In this document: positions 32,725 through 41,138 of the stretch, one piece after another
How positions within the stretch are numbered: position 1 is the stretch's first letter
Layout: every line of letters starts with the position of its first letter
Assembly: GCA_964417885.1 (NCBI GenBank)
Contig: CAYQKN010000014.1
Location: forward strand, 1-44,434
DNA from: UKL13-2 sp964417885
GTDB taxonomy: Bacteria; Pseudomonadota; Gammaproteobacteria; Burkholderiales; Usitatibacteraceae
DNA: 44,434 nucleotides
Reading direction: 5' to 3'
The notes under the pieces: generated by a model
Seen by the model: the letters and a program-made list of their open reading frames with translations, nothing else
Databases searched by the model: none
What the model was told of the DNA's origin: nothing
Translations under genes and position numbers: made by a program

Positions 32725-32909
32725 GAGGACTCCAACATTAGAATTAACTCGACACATCACTTACAGCAACACTCGTGCCGAAAACTTTTAATCATTTATA
32801 AACCAATGACATACAACATTTTTTCAATAATTGCACCGTGTCAGCAATGGGTCGCTGTAAAAAATACCGACACTTTGACCAGCGCAGGCAACGTGAATCG
32901 CAATCATTG

Positions 32910-33740
32910 CTAGCTCTCACGGCCAAATCTTTGGCCAGCGAGCTCAAAGCCCACATTCAATGATGCGTCGGTCATGACCTTGTCCAGTGCGCCGACTGTA
33001 ACGGCATGGTAATTACGTCCGCTCGGTGAATCAGCGAATGTGATGTAACGGGCAATTTCCTCATCGTTCAATGAGCGATAGATGAAAGCACATTCGGTAA
33101 CCATGCGTACTTCAAGCGATTCAACCAGCCGGCGTCGCTGCGCTTCCAGCTTGGCACGCAAGGCAGCCAGTCCACTGGACGCGCCAGCCGGTGCCGCCAC
33201 GGCGAATCCGTTCGCCACACCCAGTGTTGTGTTGATAATAATGCTCGCACCGGATTCAGCCACACGCATGGCGCGCACCAGCGCCTCAATGCGGTTACGG
33301 CGTTCTGGCGCCAGGCCAGCGGCAAGTTTGCCGGCGTCCTTTTCGCGTTGCCTGATTTCGGCCAATTCACCGCTCTTCTCTTCCAACTCCGTTATTCGGG
33401 TGCCGAGGTCCGATGTCAGCCACTGCAGTGCCGCCGACTGGTCAGCAGGCAATAGTTCAAGGGCAAGCTGCTTTCGCATGTCAGCTCTCAGTCGATCGGC
33501 GGAATAGGAACGGCTGATCGATGCCTTCAGACGCACAAAATCCGCATCGGGCAATTTGGTTTTGCCTGACTGGGTCTGTTCTGCACCGAACATCATTTGC
33601 GGCTCGATCTGCGCAAGTTGCTTCCAGAGTCCGGATTTCTGCATCAGCTCATCCAGCATGCGATCGGCCGCCGGTTCGGCGGATGCGGCACCGACGAAAA
33701 GCGCGAAGAAAAGTACTCCTGCCAGCCAATTTGGTTTCAT
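32910..33740 (-). CDS. Exported protein of unknown function, DUF2059-like end
   Basis: A 276-residue protein with a signal peptide (MKPNWLAGVLFFALFVGAASA). The mature protein is helical, with a possible coiled coil around ITELEEKSGELAEIRQREKDAG. The N-terminal ADRMLDELMQKSGLWKQL and the C-terminal LNDEEIARYITFADSPSGRNYH resemble the repeat ends of DUF2059 proteins, but I am not sure of the family. No catalytic motif is seen. I chose the ATG at 33740 because the signal peptide follows at once; upstream codons look like leader. It lies 48 bases after the acyltransferase gene in the same direction. Confidence 0.7.
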   Translation of the reverse strand: MKPNWLAGVLFFALFVGAASAEPAADRMLDELMQKSGLWKQLAQIEPQMMFGAEQTQSGKTKLPDADFVRLKASISRSYSADRLRADMRKQLALELLPADQSAALQWLTSDLGTRITELEEKSGELAEIRQREKDAGKLAAGLAPERRNRIEALVRAMRVAESGASIIINTTLGVANGFAVAAPAGASSGLAALRAKLEAQRRRLVESLEVRMVTECAFIYRSLNDEEIARYITFADSPSGRNYHAVTVGALDKVMTDASLNVGFELAGQRFGRES

Positions 33741-33788
33741 CAGAGTTGGTCGCTTTCCGAAATAGTGCCGCCGTGCATCCACCAACCG

Positions 33789-35018
33789 CTAGGTCGTGCG
33801 GAGCATTGGCAGGTACAGCCGTTTCATGGCGAGAAAATGTTTCTCAAAGCAATGATAAGACAAGTAAGCCAGCGCGAAGGTCATGCTCGACATTGCAAAT
33901 ATGTAGCCGAGGTTCAGCAACAGAAATTCCGCCGCCGGCAAGCCCAGCGCCTTGAGTGCCGGCTTGCCGACAAAGTCGTTCAAAGGCTTGTGAAATATAT
34001 AGATGCCGTAACTGTATTTGCCGAATGTCCGCAGCAGGCGCGAACGCAATAGCTGTATCCACATGCGGTTGTGGAAAGGGGGCTTTTCAATGGGGCACCC
34101 GGCCATACCACTGGTTTCGGCGGCGACGGCCGAAATCAAAAACATCACAAACACCAATGAGACGATTGTGTAGCCGGCGGTCGCGCCAAACCAGCTGTGA
34201 TGATCGAAACCCCGGGTCAGCAAGAATCCGACCGCCGCTGCAAATAGCGCCCACAGCAACCACTTGTCACGTTTCGCCAGCAAATGCGCATTCAAGGCCG
34301 GAATGCGGAATGCTGCTGCCGCCGCGCCGCCGAGTACGAGCGCATCCATCCGGCAGAACGAATTTACATAGATCGAAATGTCCGGTGCGTCGAGGGCAAC
34401 GAGAAAAACGCGCGAAAGCAGGCTGACAACCGCGAGGACAATGCAAAGGACCAGGCATTTTTTGGCTGTTTGCCGATGAAGCAGGAAAGGCCAAATCAGA
34501 TAAAACTGTTCTTCGACTGCCAGGGACCAGAAATGCGGAAAAGCCTTGCTACCATGACCAAAGGCCGCGGCCCAGTTCTCGGTATAAGTCCAGAGCCAAA
34601 TCTGCGAGGCTTGGTCATGCGCAATCGATTCCGGGACGGTGCCCAGCAAGGGTAAAAGCAGGAATGCAATCCCTAGAACCGCGAAATAAAGCGGAAAAAT
34701 ACGCAGGGTACGTCGCGCATAAAAACTGCTGTAGTAATTCTCTGCTTCGCGCGAATCAAGCAGGATCCCGGTAATCAGGAACCCGCTCAAGACGAAAAAA
34801 AGTTGCACACCAGTCCAGCCCAGCAACGCGATCAGGCCAAAGCACGCGGCAATGAAACCATGCTGACCCTCTAACTGGTTAAGCATGTGCACGAGGACCA
34901 GCAATATCGCCAGGCCGCGCAACCCGTCCAGCGAGGGCAAATGCCGTTGCGTGAGTCCGACGTGAATCGTTGTCTCGCTGCCGGATGACACTACCGATTC
35001 CCCGGCGGCAGCTTGCAA
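33789..35018 (-). CDS. Acyltransferase 3 (OafA/YrhL-like) membrane protein
   Basis: A 409-residue integral membrane acyltransferase of the type that O-acetylates surface polysaccharides or lipids. The N-terminal signature is RHLPSLDGLRGLAILLVLVHM (about residues 25-45 with the R/H pair), then GVQLFFVLSGFLITGIL, FYARRTLRIFPLYFAVL and the later SLAVEEQFYLIWPFLL and YSYGIYIFHKPL. About ten transmembrane segments are visible. The target is unknown; an exopolysaccharide would fit with the nearby PEP-CTERM gene. Base composition is lower in GC than that of the housekeeping genes, for example 30 of 60 in 34501-34560. Confidence 0.92.
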   Translation of the reverse strand: MQAAAGESVVSSGSETTIHVGLTQRHLPSLDGLRGLAILLVLVHMLNQLEGQHGFIAACFGLIALLGWTGVQLFFVLSGFLITGILLDSREAENYYSSFYARRTLRIFPLYFAVLGIAFLLLPLLGTVPESIAHDQASQIWLWTYTENWAAAFGHGSKAFPHFWSLAVEEQFYLIWPFLLHRQTAKKCLVLCIVLAVVSLLSRVFLVALDAPDISIYVNSFCRMDALVLGGAAAAAFRIPALNAHLLAKRDKWLLWALFAAAVGFLLTRGFDHHSWFGATAGYTIVSLVFVMFLISAVAAETSGMAGCPIEKPPFHNRMWIQLLRSRLLRTFGKYSYGIYIFHKPLNDFVGKPALKALGLPAAEFLLLNLGYIFAMSSMTFALAYLSYHCFEKHFLAMKRLYLPMLRTT

Positions 35019-35043
35019 CGGCCCTGCCCGCTTCGCCGCCGCA

Positions 35044-37161
35044 TCAATCCGGAATCGTCACCACGTTGTTGCTGAAAGTGATCTGGTCGGTCGCGGCCGG
35101 CGTGGCGCTGAACACCGGCACGTTGCTGGCGGCAATGGCCGGCGCCTGGCCGGCAAACCCGCCGCGCGGCGTGGTGCGCACCACCTGGCTGGGCGGCAGC
35201 GCGGTGCCGGCGCGAAGGTTGTTGTAAACCGCGTCCAGCGCCAGTTGGAAGTATCGATGCAGGGGAACGAAACTGGTGTCATAGCCCGGCAGATCGGTGC
35301 TGCCGATGAAGGCGTCGAAGTGTTGTGCGTTGGTCACCTCGATATACGAAAGCTTGCTGTTGCCGCCTTCGGCAATCTTGTTCAGGCCGAAGTACGGACG
35401 CGAGGTGAAGGACGGCGGAATCAGCGCGTCGGCACGGCCGTGAACAATCACCGCCGGCTTGCCGCGCAGGTTGCCGGTGCGACGCACCTCGGCCATGCCG
35501 GACTGTACCCGGGCCGCATTGGCATCGGTGCCGGTGAACAGGCCGCGCAGGCACAGCGCGCCATCGACGTTGTAATCCGGCAGGTTGGTCGATGCGGTCA
35601 CCGAGGTGGTGTCGAGGATCGCACCGCCGACGGCGAGGTTATTGATGATGTTGATCCCCGCCATCGGCGCCGCGCCGTTGCCGGTGGCAAAGATGCGCGG
35701 CAGCACGGCGGTCGCCGCAGCCGGCCGGAAATCGGCACCGGTGGCGGCAAAGCTGTAGCCGCACAGATTGTCGCGAACGCCAAACCGCCCGTACGAATTG
35801 GCGTGGGCCAGCGTGGTGCCGGGCGTGGCAAAGGCATAGTGCGAGGCATGCAGCAGGTTTGACTCCGGTTGCCAGCCGTAGGCGACCAGTTGCGCGAGTG
35901 CCTCGCTGGACTGGGCCGCCGGCGTGCCGGCGGTCAGGATGCCGCGGGCCTTCAGGGCCGCGCAGCGGTTGGCGGAGAATTCGGCGTTGACGAAGCCGCC
36001 GCCCGGTGCGCCAAACGCGCCGGTGGCTTCCGCCGCCTTGGCTGCACACGGTTGCAGCAGGTTGGCCAGGGTGAAGTAATCCATCAGCGGCCTGCCGGTA
36101 CCGGTCAGGGTGACCGCGCCGCGCTTGACCGAGAGCGCGTTGTTGGCGGCCATCTGCACATTCGGCTGCGACACCGCCAGGCCATCGATCAGGCCTTTTG
36201 TATCCTGCTCCAGTGCTGCCAGCGCCGCGCCGGCGCCGTTGCCGACACTCGATGCGATCACGATCACATTGTTCGGCTTGAAGGCCAGGGTCGGCCGGCC
36301 GTTCACCTTGGGCGCGAACCGCTCGTTGAGCACGTACAGCGCAAACTCGACCGCCTGCAGCGTGTGCTGGCCCCAGTCCTTTTCCGGGTTGGATTGCGAA
36401 TGGGCGTGCTTGATGGCGATGCGGTTGGGAAAGGCGGTGTTATAGGCGGTCCGTTCCGCTGCCGTCATGTTCGCGGTGAAGTTGGACGCATTGCCGGCGG
36501 TCGCGGCATCCTTGCGGGTGCCGTCCATCACGTTGACGGTGTTGCTGGCGAGGTCATGCACGCCCACACCGGTTCCCTTGTCGACGTAGGCCACCGCGCA
36601 ACCGTGCTTCAGGCCCCATTCGCCAACGGTGGCGATGGCACCGTACACGCCGCGCGATCCGCTCGAGGTGGCGGTGACAATGCACGGGGCGGCGGAGGCG
36701 AACACGTTCGGCACCTGCACCATCATGGCCACGCTCTGCTGTCCGGTGCCGTCGCCGATGTAGGCGGTGTACTCGGTGCCGGCGATCAGGCCCTCGACGG
36801 CGAACGGGTTGCCGCCGATGTCGACGTTCGGACCGTAGAGCACGCCAAAGCCGCCGCCGGTGGTGGTATCGACCATGGCCCGGTAGTTGTTGTAGATCGC
36901 CAGCTTGCGCAGTTCGGTCGCGTTGGGTGCATTCACATCGACGATGACCGGCCCGGTGGTTCCCTGCAGGCCGCTCTTGCCCAGCCCGCCGGTCAGCAGG
37001 TCGTCCGTCGTGCCGTCATAGGTGATCGAGGTCACGGTGCCGATAAAACCCGGCTTTTCGTTGTATTCGGGGGTTTCGGTCGGGCTGCAGCCGGCGATGA
37101 ACACGGCGGCACCGAGTACGGCCAATGGGAGGGAACTGCGTGTGGGCTGAAACAAGGACAT
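35044..37161 (-). CDS. D-(-)-3-hydroxybutyrate oligomer hydrolase, predicted lipoprotein
   Basis: A 705-residue hydrolase matching the 3HB-oligomer hydrolase family (PF10605), which cleaves short 3-hydroxybutyrate oligomers released from polyhydroxybutyrate. It begins with a lipoprotein signal (LAVLGAAVFIAGC, Cys25), so a membrane-anchored periplasmic or surface enzyme is predicted. The likely nucleophile is in VIASSVGNGAGAAL (Ser304/Ser305), a lipase-like elbow. Family segments include KDWGQHTLQAVEFALYVLNE and VIVHGRADALIPPSF with a probable acid residue. The ATG at 37161 has AGGAG six bases upstream. A palindromic repeat lies upstream. Expected products are 3-hydroxybutyrate monomers. Confidence 0.9.
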   Translation of the reverse strand: MSLFQPTRSSLPLAVLGAAVFIAGCSPTETPEYNEKPGFIGTVTSITYDGTTDDLLTGGLGKSGLQGTTGPVIVDVNAPNATELRKLAIYNNYRAMVDTTTGGGFGVLYGPNVDIGGNPFAVEGLIAGTEYTAYIGDGTGQQSVAMMVQVPNVFASAAPCIVTATSSGSRGVYGAIATVGEWGLKHGCAVAYVDKGTGVGVHDLASNTVNVMDGTRKDAATAGNASNFTANMTAAERTAYNTAFPNRIAIKHAHSQSNPEKDWGQHTLQAVEFALYVLNERFAPKVNGRPTLAFKPNNVIVIASSVGNGAGAALAALEQDTKGLIDGLAVSQPNVQMAANNALSVKRGAVTLTGTGRPLMDYFTLANLLQPCAAKAAEATGAFGAPGGGFVNAEFSANRCAALKARGILTAGTPAAQSSEALAQLVAYGWQPESNLLHASHYAFATPGTTLAHANSYGRFGVRDNLCGYSFAATGADFRPAAATAVLPRIFATGNGAAPMAGINIINNLAVGGAILDTTSVTASTNLPDYNVDGALCLRGLFTGTDANAARVQSGMAEVRRTGNLRGKPAVIVHGRADALIPPSFTSRPYFGLNKIAEGGNSKLSYIEVTNAQHFDAFIGSTDLPGYDTSFVPLHRYFQLALDAVYNNLRAGTALPPSQVVRTTPRGGFAGQAPAIAASNVPVFSATPAATDQITFSNNVVTIPD

Positions 37162-37275
37162 GCCAATCTCCTGATGGGGCCAACATGGTTTGACCATCCC
37201 GCGGATTGCGCGCCGTGGTCTCGCCATGTCGAACAAATTACGAATTTTTTACAATCTGCCAGTCGGCATTGTATG

Positions 37276-37300
37276 GGTTCGCGGCAGTCATGCGCGAACC
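37276..37300. promoter_or_regulatory. Inverted repeat upstream of 3HB-oligomer hydrolase gene
   Basis: Arms GGTTCGCG and CGCGAACC are separated by 9 bases, 115-139 bases upstream of the hydrolase start. This layout fits an operator for a dimeric regulator, or a weak hairpin. A TACAAT-like -10 element reads on the minus strand just beside it. No specific regulator can be named. Confidence 0.3.
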
Positions 37301-37329
37301 GGTGTGCGGTTTTCGCTCACGGCGCGGGT

Positions 37330-37397
37330 AAAAGTCCAGCACTGGCGCCCCTCTCCAACCGAAAATGCCCGCCAAGGCGCGCCAGTGCTGGAGTTTT
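37330..37397. repeat. Palindromic intergenic repeat, copy 4
   Basis: A 68-base palindrome with 19-base arms AAAAGTCCAGCACTGGCGC and GCGCCAGTGCTGGAGTTTT, which differ from perfect complementarity at one position. The centre contains CCGAAAATG. It lies between the 3HB-oligomer hydrolase and VOC genes, which run in the same direction, 17 bases beyond the VOC stop. Confidence 0.93.
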
Positions 37398-37414
37398 CCC
37401 CTTCGTTGCCGGCC

Positions 37415-37804
37415 CTAGGCCGCCACAGAGGCGAAATTCAGCTCGATCCCGTTGCCGGCCGGGTCATGCAGGAACAGTTGAACCTGCTCTGACTGCGGCA
37501 CCACGGCGCGGCGAAATGCGATGCCCAGGCCCTGAAGGCGGGCTTCGGTTGCAGCCAGACCGCTGCAGGTGAAGGCGACATGATCGAAGGTATTCAGCAC
37601 CTGCCCCGGTCGCGACTCGTCGGCATGCGCCTCGGACAGATGCAGGATCGCGTCGTCCCCGGCGTAAAGCCAGTAGCCAACGCTGTCGAACGGCGGACGC
37701 GCGCCCGCCCGGAGGCCGACCACCTCGCAATAGAAGCCGCGCAGTTGTTCCAGCAGCTCGCGCGAGGCGCGAAGATTGTAGTGATTCAAGCCAGTGACGG
37801 GCAC
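37415..37804 (-). CDS. VOC family (glyoxalase-like) protein
   Basis: A 129-residue vicinal-oxygen-chelate protein with two half-motifs: VTGLNHYNLRASRELLEQLRGFY split over the first betaalpha unit, YAGDDAILHLSEA, then FDHVAFTCSGLAATEARL and LFLHDPAGNGIELNF. His, His and Glu metal-ligand positions (NHYN, DHVAF, GIELNF) are present. The start is GTG at 37804 with GAGG upstream; the frame is open further but overlaps the upstream gene. The substrate cannot be told. It lies 8 bases downstream of the unknown gene at 37813-38247 and should be cotranscribed. Confidence 0.85.
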   Translation of the reverse strand: MPVTGLNHYNLRASRELLEQLRGFYCEVVGLRAGARPPFDSVGYWLYAGDDAILHLSEAHADESRPGQVLNTFDHVAFTCSGLAATEARLQGLGIAFRRAVVPQSEQVQLFLHDPAGNGIELNFASVAA

Positions 37805-37812
37805 GCTGCGCC

Positions 37813-38247
37813 TCAGGACGGACCGCTTAACCCGGCCGCCGCCGCGGCCTCGGCCCGGCTGGTGGCTTCGCGCATGGTTTGCGCCAGCACCGGGCCCACC
37901 GGCCGCGCCACGAACCGACCTGATTCGCTGCGCTCGGCCAGGCATTCTCCCTGCTGGACACTGATGCCGATGCCGACGATGCCGTTGTCGCGCGCCACCT
38001 GTTGCATCGTGTCGGCCAGCGCCTGCGCCTTCTGCAGCCCTGCCGCGTTACCGGCAAAGAACAGCTGGAACGACGACGGCTCAAAAAAATCGAACTGGAT
38101 CGATCCGGCCGAAAGCACCTTGCCGCGCAACACGTAGGCCTGGTCAGCGGTCAGCTCCTGGCGCGTGGCGACATACACCACCGTCAGTTGCAGCCAGGGC
38201 GAGGCGAAGCCTTTTTTCTTGTTGCCAAACAATCCGAATAGAGCCAT
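37813..38247 (-). CDS. Hypothetical protein MALFGLF..., soluble
   Basis: A 144-residue protein that I do not recognise. It starts MALFGLFGNKKKGFASPWLQL and reads as a mixed alpha/beta soluble protein (LTVVYVATRQEL, SIQFDFFEPSSFQLFFAG), ending in an Ala-rich tail. There is no signal peptide and no cysteine motif. The ATG at 38247 has no clear ribosome binding site; the frame is open to 38355. It is 8 bases upstream of the VOC gene and 104 bases downstream of another unknown, in the same direction. GC-rich codon use matches its neighbours, so it is probably a real gene. Confidence 0.65.
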   Translation of the reverse strand: MALFGLFGNKKKGFASPWLQLTVVYVATRQELTADQAYVLRGKVLSAGSIQFDFFEPSSFQLFFAGNAAGLQKAQALADTMQQVARDNGIVGIGISVQQGECLAERSESGRFVARPVGPVLAQTMREATSRAEAAAAAGLSGPS

Positions 38248-38351
38248 GGGGTACGCGGTATGAAGCGGGTCTGTTGCGGCGGCGCGAACGCGACGCTGCT
38301 GTGGAGGCATTTTCGCATCTTTTGCACTGCCGCCGGCCGATGCCGACAAAC

Positions 38352-38798
38352 TCACGGCAGCGGATTCGACGGCTCGAGGGCGGCTACCCGGTCAAGAAAG
38401 CGCTGCACCGCGACCGGATCGCCATCAAACAGCTGCTCGACGAATCCATCGCCGGTGAACCCGGCCGGGCCAAGAATCGAATGGGTGGTCTCGCCCGTGT
38501 GCCACATCCGCAGCACCCAGCCGGCGGGAAACTCCCCCTCGACGATCCGGCAGTCGCCGGCCGCGATGAGGTCCGGGTACACCAGACCGTCACTCACCCG
38601 CCCGCCGTACGCTTCACCCAGCACCCAGAAATGCGGCTCCTGCTGACCAGGGGAAAGCAATATCGCCAGCACCTCATAGGCGCGGTCATGACACAGGATC
38701 GGCTCCTGCACCTCGCGGCTGCAGCTGCGCGACCCGTCGTTCTCAATGTGATAGACGGTATAGGTGAGATCCGCAGCGGTTCGCGTGGCAATTTTCAT
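38352..38798 (-). CDS. Hypothetical protein, soluble
   Basis: A 148-residue protein that I do not recognise, beginning MKIATRTAADLTYTVYHIEND. It contains CHDRAYEVLAILLSP, FWVLGEAYGGRVSDGLVYPD and GWVLRMWHTGETTHSILGP. No signal peptide or transmembrane segment is visible. The ATG at 38798 has AGGA upstream. It lies 55 bases after the S9 peptidase gene in the same direction and may be cotranscribed with it. Function unknown. Confidence 0.7.
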   Translation of the reverse strand: MKIATRTAADLTYTVYHIENDGSRSCSREVQEPILCHDRAYEVLAILLSPGQQEPHFWVLGEAYGGRVSDGLVYPDLIAAGDCRIVEGEFPAGWVLRMWHTGETTHSILGPAGFTGDGFVEQLFDGDPVAVQRFLDRVAALEPSNPLP

Positions 38799-38853
38799 GA
38801 CATTGTCCTGCAGCGCCTGTCGTTGGCTCGATGCATTGGCACGGCGCGGCGGC

Positions 38854-40875
38854 CTATTTTTTCGACGCCCCCTTGCCGACATATTTTTCCAGCCAGGCAA
38901 AGTACTCGCGATACCAGAGCCGGGAATTCTGCGGCTTCAGGATCCAGTGGTTCTCGTCCGGGAAAAACACCAGCCGCGACGGCACCTTGAGCGACTTCAG
39001 GGTGCTGTAGTACATCAGTCCCTGCGCGTCCGGCACCCGGTAGTCGAGCGCGCCGTGGATCACCAGCGTCGGTGTTTTCATGTGGCGGGTGAAGGTCAGC
39101 GGATTCTGCGCGCCGAACCTGGCCGGATCGTTCCAGTAACTGGTCTTGAGCGCATGCTGGAACCAGTAACCGGCATCACCGGCATACATCGACACCCAGT
39201 CAAAGCAACCTGCGTGGCAGACATAGGCGCGGTAGCGGTCGCCGCCTTTTTTCGCCCCGTTGCGGCCGTTCATCCATGCCACCATCTTGCCGCCATAGCT
39301 GCCGCCGCTGGCGGCCAGGCGCCTGGCATCGATGTAGCCCTGCTTGAGCATGAAATCCGTTCCGGCCTCGATGTCGGCGTGTTCCTTGGTGCCCCACTGG
39401 CCGTTGTTCGATTCGAGGAACTTGTTACCCCAGCCCAGCGAGCCATGGTAGTTCACGCACACCACCACGTGGCCGGCGGCGGCGAAGACATGGTTGTTCC
39501 AGCGGAAATGGAAATTGTCGCCCCAGTTGGCATGCGGCCCGCCGTGGATGTTGTGCACCAGCGGCCACTTCTTCTTCGGGTCGAAATCCGGCGGATAGAC
39601 CGCCCACATCTGCACCGGCTCGTTGTTCCAGCCCTTGATGGTGAATTCGCGTACTTCACCGAGCCTGAACTTGGCCATCAAGTCGTCATTGAAGGTCTCA
39701 ATCGGGCGGACGTCGCTGCCGTCGTCCGCGGCGGCGAACACCTTGGGCGCAGACGACATGTTGTTGCGCACGAACACCAGCGTGCCGGCCTTCAGGTCAA
39801 ACTCGCTGACCGTGCCGCCCGGCGCGACCACGGTCGGCGTTTTCTTGCCGGCCTGAAGGCGCCAGACCGACAGCCGACCACGATCATCGGCACCGAAATA
39901 CACGCTGCCGCCGTCAGCGGCCCACCTGAGCGGCGCATTGATCACGCGGTCCCAGTCCGACCATTGCGTCAGCCGGCCGCCCTTGCGTTCAATCACGCCC
40001 ACCTTGGGGTCATCGTCGACCGAGCGGCGCATGTTCGCCATCAGCAAACCGATCCGCGTCCCGTCCGGCGAATAACACGGGCTGAAATGGCTGAACTTGG
40101 AGGTGGCGGTCAACGTTTTCGCCTTGCCGGAACGGATATCCATTTCGACGATGTGGTGGTCCTGGTCGCCGCGCCGGTCGGGGTTCGGATTGAAACAGAA
40201 CGCGAGGTGCCTGCCGTCAGGCGAGACATCGTAATCCGCCGCGCTGGTGTCGAACACCGGCAATTCATATTTGCTGCCGCTGAACAGGTTGCGGCACTTG
40301 CCGTTCCTGACGTCCACCAGATGCACCTGCGGCACCCGGCCGTCAGACAGCCAGTGGTCCCAATGGCGAAACACGGTGTGCTCAACCACGTGCGCCTTGA
40401 CCTTGTCATCCTTGCGCTCCTTCAGCCGCCTGGCCTGCTCTTTTTCGGTCTTGAGGTCCGGCCAGACCCAGGAAATAAAGGCGATCCGCTTGCCGTCGGC
40501 CAGCCACTTGATGCCGGAGACGCCGGTCGCGAGGCTGGTGAGGCGCGCCGCCTCGCCGCCGTCGGGCGCGATCAGGTAGATCTGCGGTTCCTCATCGGCG
40601 CCCTTGCCTTCGCCGCGCTTGGCAACGAAGGCAATGCGGCTGCCGTCCGGCGACCACTGCGGCTGGCCGTCCTTTTCGCCGCATTGCGTCAGTTCGCGTG
40701 CCTCGCCGCCGTAGGTGGAAAGCAACCACAGATGGGTGGCGCCCTTGTTCTCCTCCATGTCGTATTTGGTGACCGCCACACAGGCTTGCGCGCCGTCGGG
40801 GGAAAGCGAGGGAGACGAGGGACGCTGGACTTTCCACAGGTCTTCGGCGGTGATGCGGGCGTGCTTTTTGGTCAT
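38854..40875 (-). CDS. S9 family (prolyl oligopeptidase-like) serine peptidase
   Basis: A 673-residue cytoplasmic peptidase of the dipeptidyl-peptidase 5/acylaminoacyl-peptidase type. The N-terminal part (about 1-410) is a WD40-like beta-propeller with repeats such as QPQWSPDGSRIAFVAKR and HFSPCYSPDGTRIG. The C-terminal alpha/beta-hydrolase has the nucleophile elbow GGSYGGK (Ser526), Asp611 in HGALDYRVPD and His643 in DENHWI, a complete triad. HNIHGGPHANWGDNFHFRW precedes the elbow, providing the oxyanion region. No signal peptide is present. It is divergent from the J-like gene across 263 bases that hold a palindromic repeat. Confidence 0.94.
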   Translation of the reverse strand: MTKKHARITAEDLWKVQRPSSPSLSPDGAQACVAVTKYDMEENKGATHLWLLSTYGGEARELTQCGEKDGQPQWSPDGSRIAFVAKRGEGKGADEEPQIYLIAPDGGEAARLTSLATGVSGIKWLADGKRIAFISWVWPDLKTEKEQARRLKERKDDKVKAHVVEHTVFRHWDHWLSDGRVPQVHLVDVRNGKCRNLFSGSKYELPVFDTSAADYDVSPDGRHLAFCFNPNPDRRGDQDHHIVEMDIRSGKAKTLTATSKFSHFSPCYSPDGTRIGLLMANMRRSVDDDPKVGVIERKGGRLTQWSDWDRVINAPLRWAADGGSVYFGADDRGRLSVWRLQAGKKTPTVVAPGGTVSEFDLKAGTLVFVRNNMSSAPKVFAAADDGSDVRPIETFNDDLMAKFRLGEVREFTIKGWNNEPVQMWAVYPPDFDPKKKWPLVHNIHGGPHANWGDNFHFRWNNHVFAAAGHVVVCVNYHGSLGWGNKFLESNNGQWGTKEHADIEAGTDFMLKQGYIDARRLAASGGSYGGKMVAWMNGRNGAKKGGDRYRAYVCHAGCFDWVSMYAGDAGYWFQHALKTSYWNDPARFGAQNPLTFTRHMKTPTLVIHGALDYRVPDAQGLMYYSTLKSLKVPSRLVFFPDENHWILKPQNSRLWYREYFAWLEKYVGKGASKK

Positions 40876-40964
40876 GGCAGGCGGGAATCATTCAGGCTGG
40901 TGGATGGGCACGGGCGCGATTGCGCACCGGGCTCAATTTTACGCACAGGTTCGATAACAGGTGC

Positions 40965-41030
40965 AAAGTCCAGAACTGAAGCGGACTTCCAGCCATTTTC
41001 GGCCTGGAAGGCGCGCCAGTACTTGAGTTT
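40965..41030. repeat. Palindromic intergenic repeat, copy 5
   Basis: A 66-base imperfect palindrome starting AAAGTCCAGAACTGAAGCGG and ending CGCGCCAGTACTTGAGTTT. The inner part TTCCAGCCATTTTCGGCC also folds on itself (TTCCAG...CTGGAA) and matches copy 1. Unlike the other copies it lies between divergent genes, the S9 peptidase and the J-like protein, 90 and 108 bases from their starts, so it cannot be a simple terminator here. Confidence 0.85.
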
Positions 41031-41138
41031 GCCGCTAGCCCGCGGCGGCCAACCCGGCGGGCGCCGCAAGCAAAATGGCCGGATCGTCGCGCAGCCGGAT
41101 TCTGCTATCCTCGCCCGGGTCAACGATCAGCACGCAAC

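Noticed and set aside
32900..32910. GCAAT-C-ATTGC palindrome at the end of the exported unknown gene
   Set aside because: Too short to support as an operator, and it overlaps the stop-codon region.
8666..41030. CRISPR-like repeats
   Set aside because: The repeats are dispersed singly over 32 kb, are long palindromes and have no spacers or cas genes.
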